Source: Cephalotus follicularis
Taxonomy: Eukaryota; Streptophyta; Magnoliopsida; Oxalidales; Cephalotaceae
Assembly (NCBI GenBank): GCA_001972305.1
Contig: BDDD01002123.1
Coordinates: 90,503-154,502 of the forward strand
Direction: 5' to 3'
DNA length: 64,000 nucleotides
Part shown: positions 35,291 to 47,437 of the stretch, piece after piece
Layout of the letters: each line of letters begins with the position of its first letter
Position numbering within the stretch: the first letter of the stretch is position 1
Translations under genes and position numbers: made by a program
The notes under the pieces: model-generated
Databases searched by the model: none
Seen by the model: only the letters and a program-made list of their open reading frames with translations
What the model was told of the DNA's origin: nothing

Positions 35291-36168
35291 CTAGTAACGC
35301 TTACAGAAAAAAGCGATATTTGGTCTTATGTACAACACATCATACATGATGCTCCTTATTGCAGAAAGGTAGGGAATGCGCATCATGAGCTCTCTTTCAT
35401 CTGATGTCTTAGGAGACATTGATTTAGAAAGCTTAATCCCATGACAGCGAGGTAGGCAGCCTCTCTTAGAATTTTCCATGCTAAACCACATTAGCATTTT
35501 GTCTATGTATAAGAATTGAGATAGTCCAAGCATCCTCTTAGGTCTATCTCTATATACCTTAATTCCTAAAATGTAGGATGCTTCTCCCAAATCCTTCATG
35601 GAGAAAATTGTGGAAAACCATTTCTTGATTTTAGTTAACATACCTACATCATTCCCAATGAGTAGTATGTCATTGACATAAAGAATCAAGAATACGACTG
35701 TGATTTTACTTAATTTCTTGTACACACATGGTTCATCTTCATTTTTGACAAAATCAAACTCTTTGACCTTTTCATCAAAACAATGTTCCAGCTCCTAGAG
35801 GCTTGCTTCAATCCATAAATGGATCGATTGAGTTTGCACACCTTGTGGTCCTTACTACTAGATATGAAACCCTCAGATTGGGTCATATAGATGTCTTCTT
35901 CAATGTGCCCATTGAGGAAGACAGTCTTCACATCCATATTCCATATCTCATAATCATTGTGCGCAGCAATAGCAAGCAAAATCCGAATGGATTTAAGCAT
36001 AACAACAAGAGAGAAGGTTTCTTCATAGTTGATTACTTCTCTCTGTTTGTAGCCTTTGGCTAATAGCCTTACTTTGAAAGTGTTAACCTTCTCATCCTCA
36101 TCAATCTTTCTCTTAAAGAGCCATTTGCATCCTATAGGAACACTTCTCTCATGTGTATCTACCAAGTG
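35291..36168 (-). pseudogene. copia reverse transcriptase, main part, broken
   Basis: The minus strand shows IGCKWLFKRKIDEDEKVNTF, MDVKTVFLNGHIEEDIYMTQ, VCKLNRSIYGLKQASRSWNI and FLILYVNDILLIGNDVGML. These RVT_2 blocks are in normal order. The domain's beginning lies across a solo LTR insertion, at 38914-39004. Confidence 0.85.
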
Positions 36169-36887
36169 TAACGCCCCAAAACCCCAAGGGTCAATCCCCC
36201 AAGGCTTGACGCGCCACAAGTAGTACCATTCAATATATCAACATTCTGCGGATTTAAAACAATTTATAACACAATAATGCATGCGGAAAATCCAATAAAC
36301 ACTAGCTCATGTGGATAAAACCCAAAGTTATACAACACTGTTTAGAGTCTAGCTCCGCCACAGGCCGACAGGTCACAAAACAATATTCAATCTCATCATT
36401 ATACTCTTGGGTCGTCGAACTGCAACTGGAAGGAGGAGACTTACTCAATGCTTCAATCCTCTGCTTGCTGCGTAGCTCCACCTGCACCTGACACATTACA
36501 TCACAATGCAATGGGTCAGCAACCACTGGTTGTATAGGAACTACTACCTATGCATGCATGGAGATGCAGATGCATCAAGTATATACAATGCAAATGTACA
36601 ACAATACAATTCCAAGGTCCATAACATTAAACCCATTCATTACAGTCACTTATTACTCCTTGGCTTACCTCGCTTAGGGAGGAGCAGGGAACGCACTCTA
36701 GACGTTAAAGGCAGAGGAGCCGAGATGGGATAACATTACATTTTAGGCAGACTGGTTTCTTGGATTCCTCGGCTTTAGGAAGAGCAATATACGTGCTCTA
36801 GGCATTACAGGCAGAGGAGAGGAACATAAACATTCACAATACCTTAACACTATCACATTATACATTATCATTCATTCAATCATTGTG

Positions 36888-37060
36888 GCTCATCTCGATC
36901 GGTGATCCATTGGCTCATCTCAATCGACGATCCATTGACTCATCTCAATCGGTGATCCATTGGGCTATCTCGGTGACCCTCCTGATTCATCTCAGTTGGT
37001 GACCCATTGGTTCATCTCGGGAATAGCCTTACTGGTTCATCTCAATGGTGACCCAGTACA
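36888..37060. repeat. short tandem repeat in the solo gypsy LTR
   Basis: Diverged units of roughly 25-30 bp of the ggctcatctcgatcggtgat type repeat about six times. Confidence 0.7.
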
Positions 37061-37436
37061 TTACATTGCATTACTCATTATTACATTATCATTACAGTGA
37101 CACTACATTTCTATTTCTCTGAGAGGTATGCCTTCACTACATTACACTGCATTCATTTTCCTTTTTACGTTCATTCACTCTGCTACACTAATCCTTCTCG
37201 GACGCCTAGGTTGGCCAAAAATTGGATACACATACTTTAGGGTGTTCAGTGTAAGTCTCGGTACGCTCAAGGCGCACATGCTATGGCACGCACGAGCACA
37301 TAACGCATGCACAAGGCGTACGCTCAAGATGCATGCAACATGGATCTCGGGTGCATGTCACTGCATGCTCGGGACGCATGCTTGTGGAGAGCTCAGCGCA
37401 TTTATCAGCATGCACAGGAAGCACGCTCAGAACACC

Positions 37437-37800
37437 TACGATGGAGAGCACTGATATGACGTTGCATGCTCAGCATACACTGGACACACGCCTACGATGG
37501 AGAGCTCGGCATAATGTTGCATGCTCGGCGTGCACAGGATGCACGCCTATGATGGAGAGCTCAGCATGACGTTGCATGCTTGGCATGTACAGGACGCATG
37601 CTTATGATGGAGAGCTCAACATGACGTTGAATGCTCGGTATGCACAGGACGCACACCTACGATGGAGAGCTCAACCTGACATTGCATGCTCGGCATGCAC
37701 AGGACGCACGGCTACGATGGAGAGCTCGGCTTGACATTGCATGCTCCGCATGCACAGGACACACGCCTATGATGGAGAGCTCGGTATAATGCTCGGCATG
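37437..37800. repeat. 55-bp tandem array in the solo gypsy LTR
   Basis: The block gatggagagctc recurs at 37440, 37496, 37551, 37606, 37661, 37716 and 37771, nearly always 55 bp apart. Units carry a gcatgctcggcatgcacagg-type palindromic core. Confidence 0.95.
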
Positions 37801-37825
37801 CACAGGATACATTCTTAGAACGCAT

Positions 37826-38110
37826 GCTCACACTTGTGCGCCATCTCTGCTTGGACGCATGCATGGTCGGACGCATGCATGGAGTGCTCACTGCTCGGGC
37901 GCATGCATGCTCACACTTGTGCTCCATCTCTGCTTGGACGCATGCATGGAGTGCTCACTGCTCGGGGGCATGCATGCTCACACTTGTGCACCATCTCTGC
38001 TTGGACGCATGCATGGAGCGCTTGAGAGCACTGCTTGGTATGCTCGGGTGCAGGCATGGCGTGATTGGAAGCACTGCTCGGACGCATGCATGGAGCGCAT
38101 AGGGGCACTG
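37826..38110. repeat. 67-bp tandem units rich in gcatgc
   Basis: The block ccatctctgcttggacgcat occurs at 37841, 37924 and 37991. Related gcatgcatggagcgc pieces continue to about 38110. A TA run follows near 38268-38298. Confidence 0.85.
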
Positions 38111-38913
38111 CTCGGCATGCTCGGGTGCATGCGTGTTAGAGCACTCAACTTGGCATGCTCGGCGCTTGGTGTGCTAGGACGTACCACCTTGCAAGCTCGG
38201 ACGCATGACGATAGCGTGCTTGGGAGCAAGGCATGGTCGACGCATAGCAAGGCATGCTCAGCACTTAAAAATGATATATATATATATATATATATATCAT
38301 TCACGACTCAGGTATCCATTTGTTCCAGAACCAGAAGACACATTTCAATCATCCTTCCTTTGCATTATTTGCCTAATTCTAGTATGAGCAATCACATCAT
38401 CATAGTATTCATAAAAATACATATTAAGAGTAAAGGCTCTGAGTAGGAAGTAGATCCTACCTTAAATCCTCTAGAGTTTGATTATGCTTTCCTTTGCTCA
38501 GCTAGTCACGCGCCACTTGCTTCTCCTTTGCTTCCAGGGGCATTCTTTCCTTGTCTTTTTTCAAGGTTGGAGGTGAGGGGATTAAATGAGAGTGGGAGAA
38601 GTGAGACAAGAAGTCTCCAGATACTGTCATCTCCTTGTCTCTTTCTCTCCAAAATAGCAGCAGTCGTCCCCTCACTCACTATTTCTGTTTTTATAACCAA
38701 CCAAGGAAGGCTCTAGAATTCCCTGGACAAATCACTACTGTTTCTTTGCAAAAGTGGCCTAGTAATATTGTGATGGTTGACCCAACGTCTCAATTTTCCT
38801 TATACCAGCTTCGGCCCAGTACCAAGGAATCCATTCCTAAGACCAAAAGTGCTATTCCTTATTAGGAGATTATTTTTACACATGCCTTCATTCATAAAAA
38901 AATTCCAGGTGTT

Positions 38914-39240
38914 ACACCAAGTCCCAGACTTGGTTAGAGTACATAGAGTCTATTTCCGATTTCATGGCCTCCTGCCATTTCTCAGAGTCTATATCTGATA
39001 TATCTCATCGGTAACTAGTTGGATCCTCATTCATAAGATTTACATCTTGGGTTCCCTCTATGAGAAAACTCCCATAGTACTTGTCGGATTTCTTATTTAT
39101 TACACTAGACCTTCGAGGAGGTTGTGTGCCAAAATGTTCCACTGTTACTACAGGCTCAACTGGTTGGTCATTTATCTGGTGAATAGATGAAATCTCATCT
39201 AGCTCAATACTACTCCCATTAGATTCTCCCAATAAAAACT
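38914..39240 (-). pseudogene. copia reverse transcriptase beginning and linker, broken
   Basis: On the minus strand, 38914-39004 reads like the start of RVT_2 (a KSEIDSMYSNQVWDLV-like stretch), matching 13060-13130 of the other copia. The 39005-39232 stretch encodes an acidic linker typical between integrase and reverse transcriptase. Confidence 0.7.
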
Positions 39241-39960
39241 ATTTCTCTAGGAAAGTGGTATGCTTTGAGATAAACACTTTATTCTCATTTGAGTAGTAGA
39301 AGTAGTATCCCATAGAGTTCCTGGGATAGCCTACAAACTTGCATTTAACTGACCTAACCTCTAACTTATTTACTACTGTTATCTTGACATAAGCTAAGAA
39401 ACCCTACATCTTGAAGTAATTAAGATAAGGTTTCTTCCTAATCCATATCTCATATGATGTATTAAGTGTAGATTTCGTTGGCGTGGAGTGCGGTTTCTAG
39501 GTCATGTCCCCATAAAGACAATGGTAGATCTGCATGGCTTATCATGCTTCGCACCATATCTAGTATGGTACGGTTTCTCCTTTCAGATACACCGTTATGC
39601 TTGTGGTGTTCTTGAAGGAGTCCATTGAGAGAGAATCTCATTATCCGTGAGATAACCTAGAAACTCAGTGGAAAGATATTCGCTTTCACAATCTGATCGT
39701 GAAGTTTTAATAATTTTTCCAGTTTGTTTCTCTACTTCGATTCTGAATTCTTTGAACCTTTCAAAGGCCTCAGACTTGTGCTTAATCAAGTACAAGTATC
39801 TGTATCGTGAAAGGTCATCAGTAAATGTTATGAAGTAGGAATAACCGCCTCTTGCATGAATAGGCATTGAGCCACACACATCTGTGTGCACTAGGCCAAT
39901 AAATCTGTAGACCTCTCCTCTTGTCCAATAAAGGGTGATTTAGTCATTTTTCCTTTGAGG
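39241..39960 (-). pseudogene. copia integrase of the minus-strand element, broken
   Basis: The minus strand encodes HTDVCGSMPIHARGGYSYFI, then TFTDDLSRYRYLYLIKHKSE and a GEYLSTEFLGYL-like context near 39640. The integrase C-terminal part lies towards 39241. Copia order holds with its neighbours. Confidence 0.8.
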
Positions 39961-40510
39961 CAGGGTTCACAGGTTGGAAATGATTCACTATAAGAGATAT
40001 CAAGATATCCCCCACTAACCAACCTATGAGCTCTTTTCTCACCGGCGTGACCAAGTCTACAGTGCTAGAGGTATGTCTGGTCATTGTCATCTCTCTTTCT
40101 TTTGGTTCCCTTTTCAATATTTAATAAATTCATGTGTCTATTTAAAATGCACAACCCATTATCAACAAAACATTTAACATACAAAACATCATTCATATAT
40201 AAAAAGCAACTCTTGTCTTTAATAATACAAGTAAAGATATCGGCTATAAATGCAGAAATAGAAATGATGTTCTTCAATAAGGAAGGTACAAAAAGAGTGT
40301 TCTTGAGCTCAAGGCTCTTGCCAGTGGGCAACAAAATACAAGTAGATCCTGTAGCTAATGCTTCAACGCTTGTTCCATCAGCTACTTTTAGGTCCACTTC
40401 TCCCTTTGCAAGGGTTCTACTTCCTTGTAGGTTCTACACATTAACACAAATATGTGAGAAACATTCAGTATCTAATACCCAAGAAGTAGGATAACTCTTA
40501 TCAATAGACA
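39961..40510 (-). pseudogene. copia GAG-pre-integrase and protease region, broken
   Basis: A protease-like active-site context (WVLDTECFSHIC) is near 40450-40495. The stretch SLLKNIISISAFIADIFTCI of the post-protease region lies near 40230-40310. The CEPCLKGK-type zinc-binding end is near 39960. Confidence 0.7.
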
Positions 40511-40517
40511 TATTTAT

Positions 40518-41438
40518 CTAAATCATAAATATAGAAGACTCACCTTTGCCTTGAGGTTTGCCAATGGAAGATAGGAACTTCTTGCAGTTTCTCTTCCAGT
40601 GCCTTGCTACACAGTAGTAAAAACACGGGCCCTTAGGAGGGGGCTCGGTTGAAGCAAAGTCTACATTTTCTGCCACAGGTGCCACCCTTGGCACGGGTAC
40701 AAATGTTTGTGGCCTTGCATAAGGCTGCACTACCTTATGCCATGCATGCTTGCCCTTACTCTTGCCCTTGCCTTTCGCAAAGGCATTCTTCCCCTTTGTT
40801 TTGTTTTGGGATGTGTAGGTCAAGTGCAAAACAGGTTTAGACTTGAGGAGGTGAATCTCAATATCCCTCAACATGTTGAGGAGCTCAGAAAGAAAGACTT
40901 CAACTTTGTTCATGTTGAAGTTGATGATAAACTAAGAGTACGAAGGAGGAAGCGGTAGAAGGATTACATCCGTGCTTAACTCTGCATCTTGGATGAAACC
41001 CAAAGATGCAAGCTGCTCAATGCAGCTGATCATTTTCAAACAATGATCATTGATAAATGCTCCTTCTGGCATCTTGGTGTAGACTAGCTCTTTGAAGAGT
41101 TGATACCTAACAATCCTACTTTTCTCATCGTACAACTCTTATAGGAGAAGCAAGATAGCTTTTGGGTCAGTCATGTGCTCATGTTGACGCTACAGTTCAT
41201 AGCTCATTGGTGTTATCATGTAACATCTAACAATCTCATTATCTTCCTTCCATTTAAGAAAGGTTGTTTTCTCCTCATCACTAGCATCCTCAGCAACACT
41301 TGTAGGGACGCAATAATCAAGCACATAGCCTCTACGATCGATAGAAAGTATTAATCGCAGGTTGCAAATCTGTTCCATAAAATTTGGACTGGTCAATTTG
41401 TTGGTATCTAGTATACCAGATATTGGGTTTGGTGCCAT
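40518..41438 (-). pseudogene. copia gag of the minus-strand element, broken
   Basis: The ATG at 41438 on the minus strand starts Gag with GILDTNKLTSPNFMEQICNL, closely similar to the Gag start at 10577. A Lys/Gly-rich stretch and a knuckle (CFYYCVARHWKRNC) lie near 40570-40630. The frame is broken. Confidence 0.8.
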
Positions 41439-43755
41439 TGCAATATCTATAGATATAAAAGGAAAGGAAAGACAATTAGCATATTGTTCAAATTATGTTA
41501 TTAAAACATTAAAGATTTGGTCTTTAAATTTTTAAGTATAACCTCCCACTATTTTGCGCGAATTTCATAACCTTCAAGTATGGAAAACGGAAACATTTAA
41601 CTTGAATGATCTCATCATAAGTTGTTTCCTATGGGTGATCAGAATCCCATAATATGTACATCAACACTTTGGGTTTACACAACAAGTGTGATATTCCTTA
41701 TGGTTAAACAAAACTCTTTGCCAATTTTATCTCATAAAATTCTCAATATTTGTTTTAGCCTATAGCTACTATATGATCATGAGTTTACTCATCAAGACAT
41801 AAGTATGCTATTTCAAGTTGAACCCATCATTAAACACTATGGTAGACTAAAGATATAACCCTTGGGTTTACCTAACAAGGCTTGATCAATAGCCCATCAC
41901 TAATGCATTTTTCATATTCAATTGATATAAGAAAGATTTCTTAAGCAAACCTTGAGTTTACCCAAAACATTATGAGCTCTTGACAAGGTTCTTCATATCA
42001 AAAGCAATGATGGAAGGCAACGGTCAGATACATGCTTGTGTCCGTGTTCATTATCACTTGATATTGATTTGATTATAGAGGTTTGAAAATCTTTAAGATT
42101 ATTCATCTCATTATTAGTCCGGTTGACAGATAGATGGCATAATATAGAGAGATAGTTGAAATCTCTAGCATGACACATTTACACTAAGCATGCATCTCAT
42201 ACATCTTATCCTAATGGTAGTCATAGACTTGTAAACTAACGGTCTCATTCTAGGTAGTTTATTATAATAATGCTAATATCTCATACAAGCCATGAGGTTA
42301 AAAATATTACAATTAAAGTCTTCTATCTTCTCCTTCAGTCTTTCGCTGCTGCTCTCGCCAAGTAAACAAACTACTTCTTATAAATTAAAAAGAAACTCAA
42401 TTTCAAATCGAGGGATTTACAAAGGGAAGAAAGAATGTTTAAACAGATTACATATTATGAGAGAACAAGCATAAAAGTCTTAATTAAAAGAATATTACAA
42501 CACCCACCATTAAAGTAATAAATCTACCATACATTCAACATATGAATAAATAAAACTATCCATCTAGCCTAAAGTCCATGAACTACCATTATGCATAAAT
42601 ACTTCAATCTCATTGAATAAAAACAACTCTTGTATAAATGTTAAATGCATGAGTATTAATGAGCAAAAGGTAAGTCTATGTCCACACAAGACTATAATCA
42701 ACTATTAAAAAAAATTCAAATATTTAGGCTCAGGTTACTATTCATCATGGGCCAGAGAGGCGTAAGGTTCCATCAAGAATTGAGCCTTCATTACTATTCA
42801 TCATGGGCTCAAGAGATACTAAGGCCCACCAAGAATGGAGCCTTAGTGACTATTCATGATCCAACCATAAAATTAGGGTTAGGAAATAGGGTTAGGGTTA
42901 GGGATAATTAGGGTTTAGTAAAACTCTAACAAGTGTCATATGACATCCATCCACACATGTCACTTGTCCCTTTGTCCAACCCTTCATCACATGATATAAC
43001 TTCAACTCTAAAAGTCAAGATCAAATCCTAGTCATCCGTCTCATAGATTGATCAAAGGGCCAAGATTGAATCTTACATAATAATCTACTTTATTAAAGGG
43101 GGAGACAAGCTTCCTTAAATCAAGGAAAATGTCATAAGGAATGTCATAACACCTAAACCACACTCCAACCTCCCATTTAATGCAAGTTTGGCCGCCCCAC
43201 TCCCTTGCCTTTTACACACTCAATCTTCATCTCACATCACTCATAACTCTTATATCTCACATTAAATATCATGCTTTTATTAAAACCATATAATAAAATT
43301 TTAATATATAACATACATTAAAGTACATAACATTAATGTGACAAGTATGTGAGATTGGTTAAAGATTGAGTATGATCCAAATACTTTAGCTTAAAGGACA
43401 TAATATATTAATGTCTTAAAGGGCCTTTGTCATCTTCTCCATCAAGATGACTTAAGCTTCAAACAAGCTCCATTAATGGAAAATGAAGCTTCATGGGCCG
43501 AAATTTTCAAGCCATTATGGGAGATGGTTAAGTTGATTTTTAGGCTTAAGTCCAAGAGAGAAAAATGTCCCCAACATACACATAATCACATTGGTATCCT
43601 TAAAAATCAAAACAAAACTCTTTTGTTCATCAATATCATGCTTAACCTTAGACTAACATTTAGGTCTCCAAAAAAAGAAATTTGTACATTAATGACAAGC
43701 TCATTACTCATATATTCATCACAACACAAAAATATATCACAGTGTAATCAAAATT
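41439..43755 (-). other. leader region of the minus-strand copia
   Basis: This 2.3-kb stretch between primer site and gag is unusually long and holds no recognisable domain. A partial tandem repeat of about 58 bp (actattcatcatgggc blocks near 42735 and 42795) and a short gggttag run near 42880-42910 are visible. It may contain an unrecognised insertion. Confidence 0.5.
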
Positions 43756-43768
43756 GGCTCTGATATCA
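43756..43768 (-). other. tRNA-iMet primer-binding site of the minus-strand copia
   Basis: The plus strand reads ggctctgatatca, the reverse complement of a tRNA-iMet site, two bases from the 5' LTR. Confidence 0.8.
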
Positions 43769-43770
43769 TT

Positions 43771-45531
43771 TGTTGGTTTCATTAAAAAGTGGCTAGATTA
43801 ACACTTAATCTAACCCAAACTAGCAAACCCTAAAACGGAATGGATTTACTATAAACAAAACCTATTGCCAAGATCACTTTGATCAACACTTTAATATGCT
43901 AAAACAAAAGAAAAATGAGAAGACAAAGATGAATGTAACATTTACTTTAAAGTTTCTTTACTCCACAAAATTTTTTCAAATCTTATCTCACTTCAAGGCA
44001 TTTTGAATAGCAAATGGTATGTTATCTCCAAGATAATCCACACCAAGAGAGAAGCAAGAGTGAGTGTATGAGAGAGAGAATAGAAATTTTGGCCCAAGGG
44101 AGAAAGAACCAAGGAGGAGATACTGGTCTCTAATGCCTTAGTCTATTTTTTCCTTATGGTGAAATGAGCTCTTAAGTCTTAACTTATAATACACTTCCTT
44201 TATATAGTAAGTGATTGTCAAAATTTATTACCTTATGACTTCACCAAGTCAAAGGTAAATAAGTTATGAGAATAGACAACATAATTAATCTCATTAAGCA
44301 TGTAGCTTATATCATAAGTTAATTCAATTAAACTAGTCGCATTAGAATAATTAATTATTCATTTAATTAATTATTTCTCCAATTCTCTTGTATTCTCACA
44401 CTTGTATTGTATGTGACTCTATGGGTTCATAATTACGCAGGACATAGGATTAATCATAACTCTTATGGTTGTCCAATTAGTCATTCCTAATCACATTAGA
44501 AACTTATAATCGAAATAAAAGAATTAAATCCTTATTTTATTTCTTTGTTACACGTGATTAATAATCAATTAATCTCGGTTATCCTAATGATCAATATCGA
44601 AATCTAGCAATGCATATTGACTCCCAGGTAATATGAATAATATCTTGAACCTCGAACTACAGTTACGTGTACGCATAATCCCTCTACCGACAATGCTCGA
44701 ATTAAACTTAGGGCAAAGAACATGTCAGGCCCTAATAGTTCATTCATAAAAATGATATCGTAGGTAATTAGCTATCACGATCAAATTAGAAACTCTTTCT
44801 AATTAACTGATCTCTGATATTAGAATCAACATTTTAATACATTTTCATCATAACCAGGAAATCTTATAGCTAATAACTCTAAGCATATAGTCCATTTATT
44901 GGGAGCGGTAGATTCCATATTGCTCACTCTAATATCTTCATGCATAATATATCATACCTAACTAATACCTGTATACTCCTCGTGGTTATAAGATGTACTT
45001 AAGTATTATCAAAGCATGATATCGTATACACAATACATCTAATGATGGCTCAAGTCTAAGGACCACTTACACTACTGCAATACAAGAAACATGTCTAACA
45101 TGTAAGTAAAACTCCATACAGGACTTCTTACAGTGAGACACTTCAGTGAATTCATAAAATAATGAGCATCCACGTGTATACCATATAGTCACTACATGAT
45201 GACTTGTGAGAACAGTCAACCTCTTCAAAGAGCTGACATACAACACGCTAGTCTATCCGGATAACATATGTCTAAGTATATTATCCTACGACTAGGAATG
45301 TTCTAGAACAAAGCTTACCGATGTGCTAAGTCTCACAGAATGATCTCATCATAGTCTTAGTCATCAAACTTTATTCCATGAACATTCATTGATTATACAT
45401 ATATTTATAAACACATATTAATGAGTAGTTGTCATTGATTATAATGTAGAACATCCTTTATTGAAATATAATATTTATTACAAACTACTCTTATTACAAG
45501 ATAACCTGACTTGCAGAGCTTATCCCTAATA
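43771..45531 (-). repeat. 5' LTR of the minus-strand copia
   Basis: It begins TGTTGGTTTCATT on the plus strand and aligns with 20570-21392 and then 32669 onward. Length is about 1.76 kb, with one copy of the 550-bp unit. The CCAAG duplication follows. Confidence 0.9.
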
Positions 45532-45544
45532 CCAAGTTGGACAG

Positions 45545-45765
45545 TTCTTGAATACGTATTTTAACTATAGGTTATGTTGATATTTTAAAACACCTTTGTT
45601 CCTAGAAATTTTCGATTGCCGTTCTATGACAATTCGCGGGTACATAATTAAGCCTATTTAGTTTGATTCATGTACTTGGAGCATGTAAGGAGATGCTATC
45701 AAAATTTCAAGTAAACAAAAAATGTTTGTGATATATCAATATGAGTGAAAATACGTATTCAAGAA
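45545..45765. repeat. 221-bp element with perfect 18-bp terminal inverted repeats
   Basis: The arms ttcttgaatacgtatttt (45545-45562) and aaaatacgtattcaagaa (45748-45765) are exact inverted copies around 185 bp. Size and structure fit a MITE or a small hairpin element. No target duplication is obvious. Confidence 0.65.
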
Positions 45766-46224
45766 TGAGCTTTCACATTTTGTTAGTAGAGCCTTGTTTG
45801 TGGATTTCATACATCAAGTAAGTTTGGCTTCTCTAAGGATTAAAAAATGAACAATTTGGTGGTTAACCAATTTTGAAGGTGTATATCTTGCACGTGATGG
45901 GTTGCATTTTGAGTAATGGCAGGGGTAGCTCATTTTGATGGATTTTATTTTGAATAGATATGAATTTTGTGTTTGTGTAAGATGAATAAGCAAACGAGAT
46001 ACAAAGGAAGGGAAATAATTCTAATACTACAATACATCACAAGGGCGATGTTTGGTACATTTGTAGTACCATAGTTTTTCCCCAAGGGGATGGCTTTGGA
46101 TTGTGAAAAAAAAAAAGATACGATTAGAAATGATATAGATAAAACGAAAAGTGCATAAAAGAGAAGGTAACAACACTTTTTTTTTATTTTTACTTTTGTT
46201 TAAAAAAAGTTGACGTGGCACACT
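45766..46224. other. AT-rich spacer
   Basis: I see no gene. Poly-A and poly-T runs lie near 46108 and 46180. Confidence 0.4.
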
Positions 46225-46916
46225 TAGGGCCCATTTGTTTGCACTTATTAAAATGCTTATTATTGTTTATGCTGTATGAATAAGTAAAAGATTCAATAAG
46301 TGCATTTGTTTGAATTTTAAAATAAGCGCTGAATATCACTTATTACTTCTTATCCAAAAAGTTTTATTTATATCACTTATTAGATAAGAGAAAGTGCTGA
46401 TTGACTATTTGGACAAAAATATCATCATACTATTTTTAAAATGGTAGATCAACTATTGCGTTTTTTTACATTTTTTTCATTCTTTATCAGACTATCTACT
46501 ATCATTGCGTATTATTTAATTAATTTTATTGTCGGGTGAATTGTTAAAAATGATAACAAATAGAAATATGAAAAAAGAAATTACTCATGCTAATAAATAA
46601 TATTATTATGTTTAAATTGATTATTTATATTATATCAGTAATTAATATAAATTTAAGAATACTTTTATGTTAGAACAGAAATAATAACCAACATTTATAG
46701 ATTACTCAAATTTTTATAAAATAATATATTATTTAATATATAGTTCAGAAGGTCAAAATAGAAAATTATACATATTCAGATATTTTAATCAGCACAGTTA
46801 TAAAACAAATATATTCAGTATTCAGCATTTAGTTACTGCTTCTTAACTATTTAGCATCAATCAGATGTTCATCAGATTCAGTCACTTATCACTTAACGTA
46901 AACAAATACACCCTTA
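46225..46916. mobile_element. probable hAT-type MITE
   Basis: The left end TAGGGCCCATTTGTTTGC and the right end, which reverse-complements to TAAGGGTGTATTTGTTTACG, form imperfect terminal inverted repeats of the hAT form. The 690-bp interior is AT-rich and non-coding, with cacttatta-like subterminal repeats. No clear 8-bp duplication could be read, so the exact ends are uncertain. Confidence 0.55.
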
Positions 46917-47437
46917 GTAAATAATTTTGAACGACGGGTTAACAACGGAGGTTATTTATTGCTTGCTCCTAAAAGTTAGGGAGTGTTCCATATATTTGAA
47001 AAAGTAAAGAGTTAGTGCTAACACCACTAAACCTAAGTTATATTTTGTTGTATTTATATTTTCTTATCTAATAGCATATATTGAAAGCAATAGACAAGAA
47101 AGACGAGAGTTGCCTTTTATAATATTGAAATTCTAATACGTCACGTCATATAAACTTAATGATACATCATTTTAAATTTTTAATAACTAAATTACATCAT
47201 TTTGTCAATTTTATTTTAATAATTGAAATTACGTTAGTTTATAAATTATAATATAATGACTAAAATTACGTTGTGCTACTACATTATGCATCTTCAATTT
47301 ATGATTTTAAACATTTAAAAACAAAAATTACAATAGTTTATCATATTATTCACCCTCTAAATACTAGATTACATTGTTCATTTAATAACAACTATATATA
47401 TTCTATATTTTTTTCTTCTAAGAAATTTTTTCCAATT
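46917..47437. other. AT-rich spacer
   Basis: I see no gene or element ends. The stretch has repeated attacatcattt and attacgtt phrases, possibly a decayed repeat. Confidence 0.4.

Larger units (their letters stand above)
36169..38913 (-). mobile_element. solo gypsy-type LTR with internal tandem arrays
   Basis: The 2,745-bp unit begins TGTAACGCCCC and ends GTGTTACA, and is flanked by the target duplication CCAAG (36164-36168 and 38914-38918). The TGTAACGCCCC edge resembles the gypsy LTR edge TGTCACGCCCC at 21393, so a related family and the same orientation are likely. No gag or pol is inside. It splits the copia reverse transcriptase. Confidence 0.85.
20570..45531 (-). mobile_element. minus-strand Ty1/copia element holding two nested insertions
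   Basis: LTR copies at 20570-34678 (interrupted) and 43771-45531 flank a copia gene order read on the minus strand. The target duplication CCAAG is at 20565-20569 and 45532-45536. The tRNA-iMet primer site is at 43756-43768. A chromodomain gypsy element sits in its 3' LTR (21393-32663), and a solo gypsy-type LTR sits in its reverse transcriptase (36169-38913). A sampled 245 bp of the two LTRs differ at about 5-6%, so it is older than its guests. It is broken in many places. Confidence 0.9.

Noticed and set aside
37437-38110. CRISPR-like regular spacing
   Set aside because: The units are near-identical along their full length, with no unique spacers and no cas genes. They are tandem repeats in a plant LTR.
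37859-38446. A 195-codon plus-strand open frame
   Set aside because: It runs through gcatgc-rich tandem repeats and a TA run of a solo LTR, so the open frame follows from the repeat.
42870-42915. Telomere-like gggttag run
   Set aside because: There are only a few imperfect units inside a copia leader, too short and irregular for an interstitial telomere tract.
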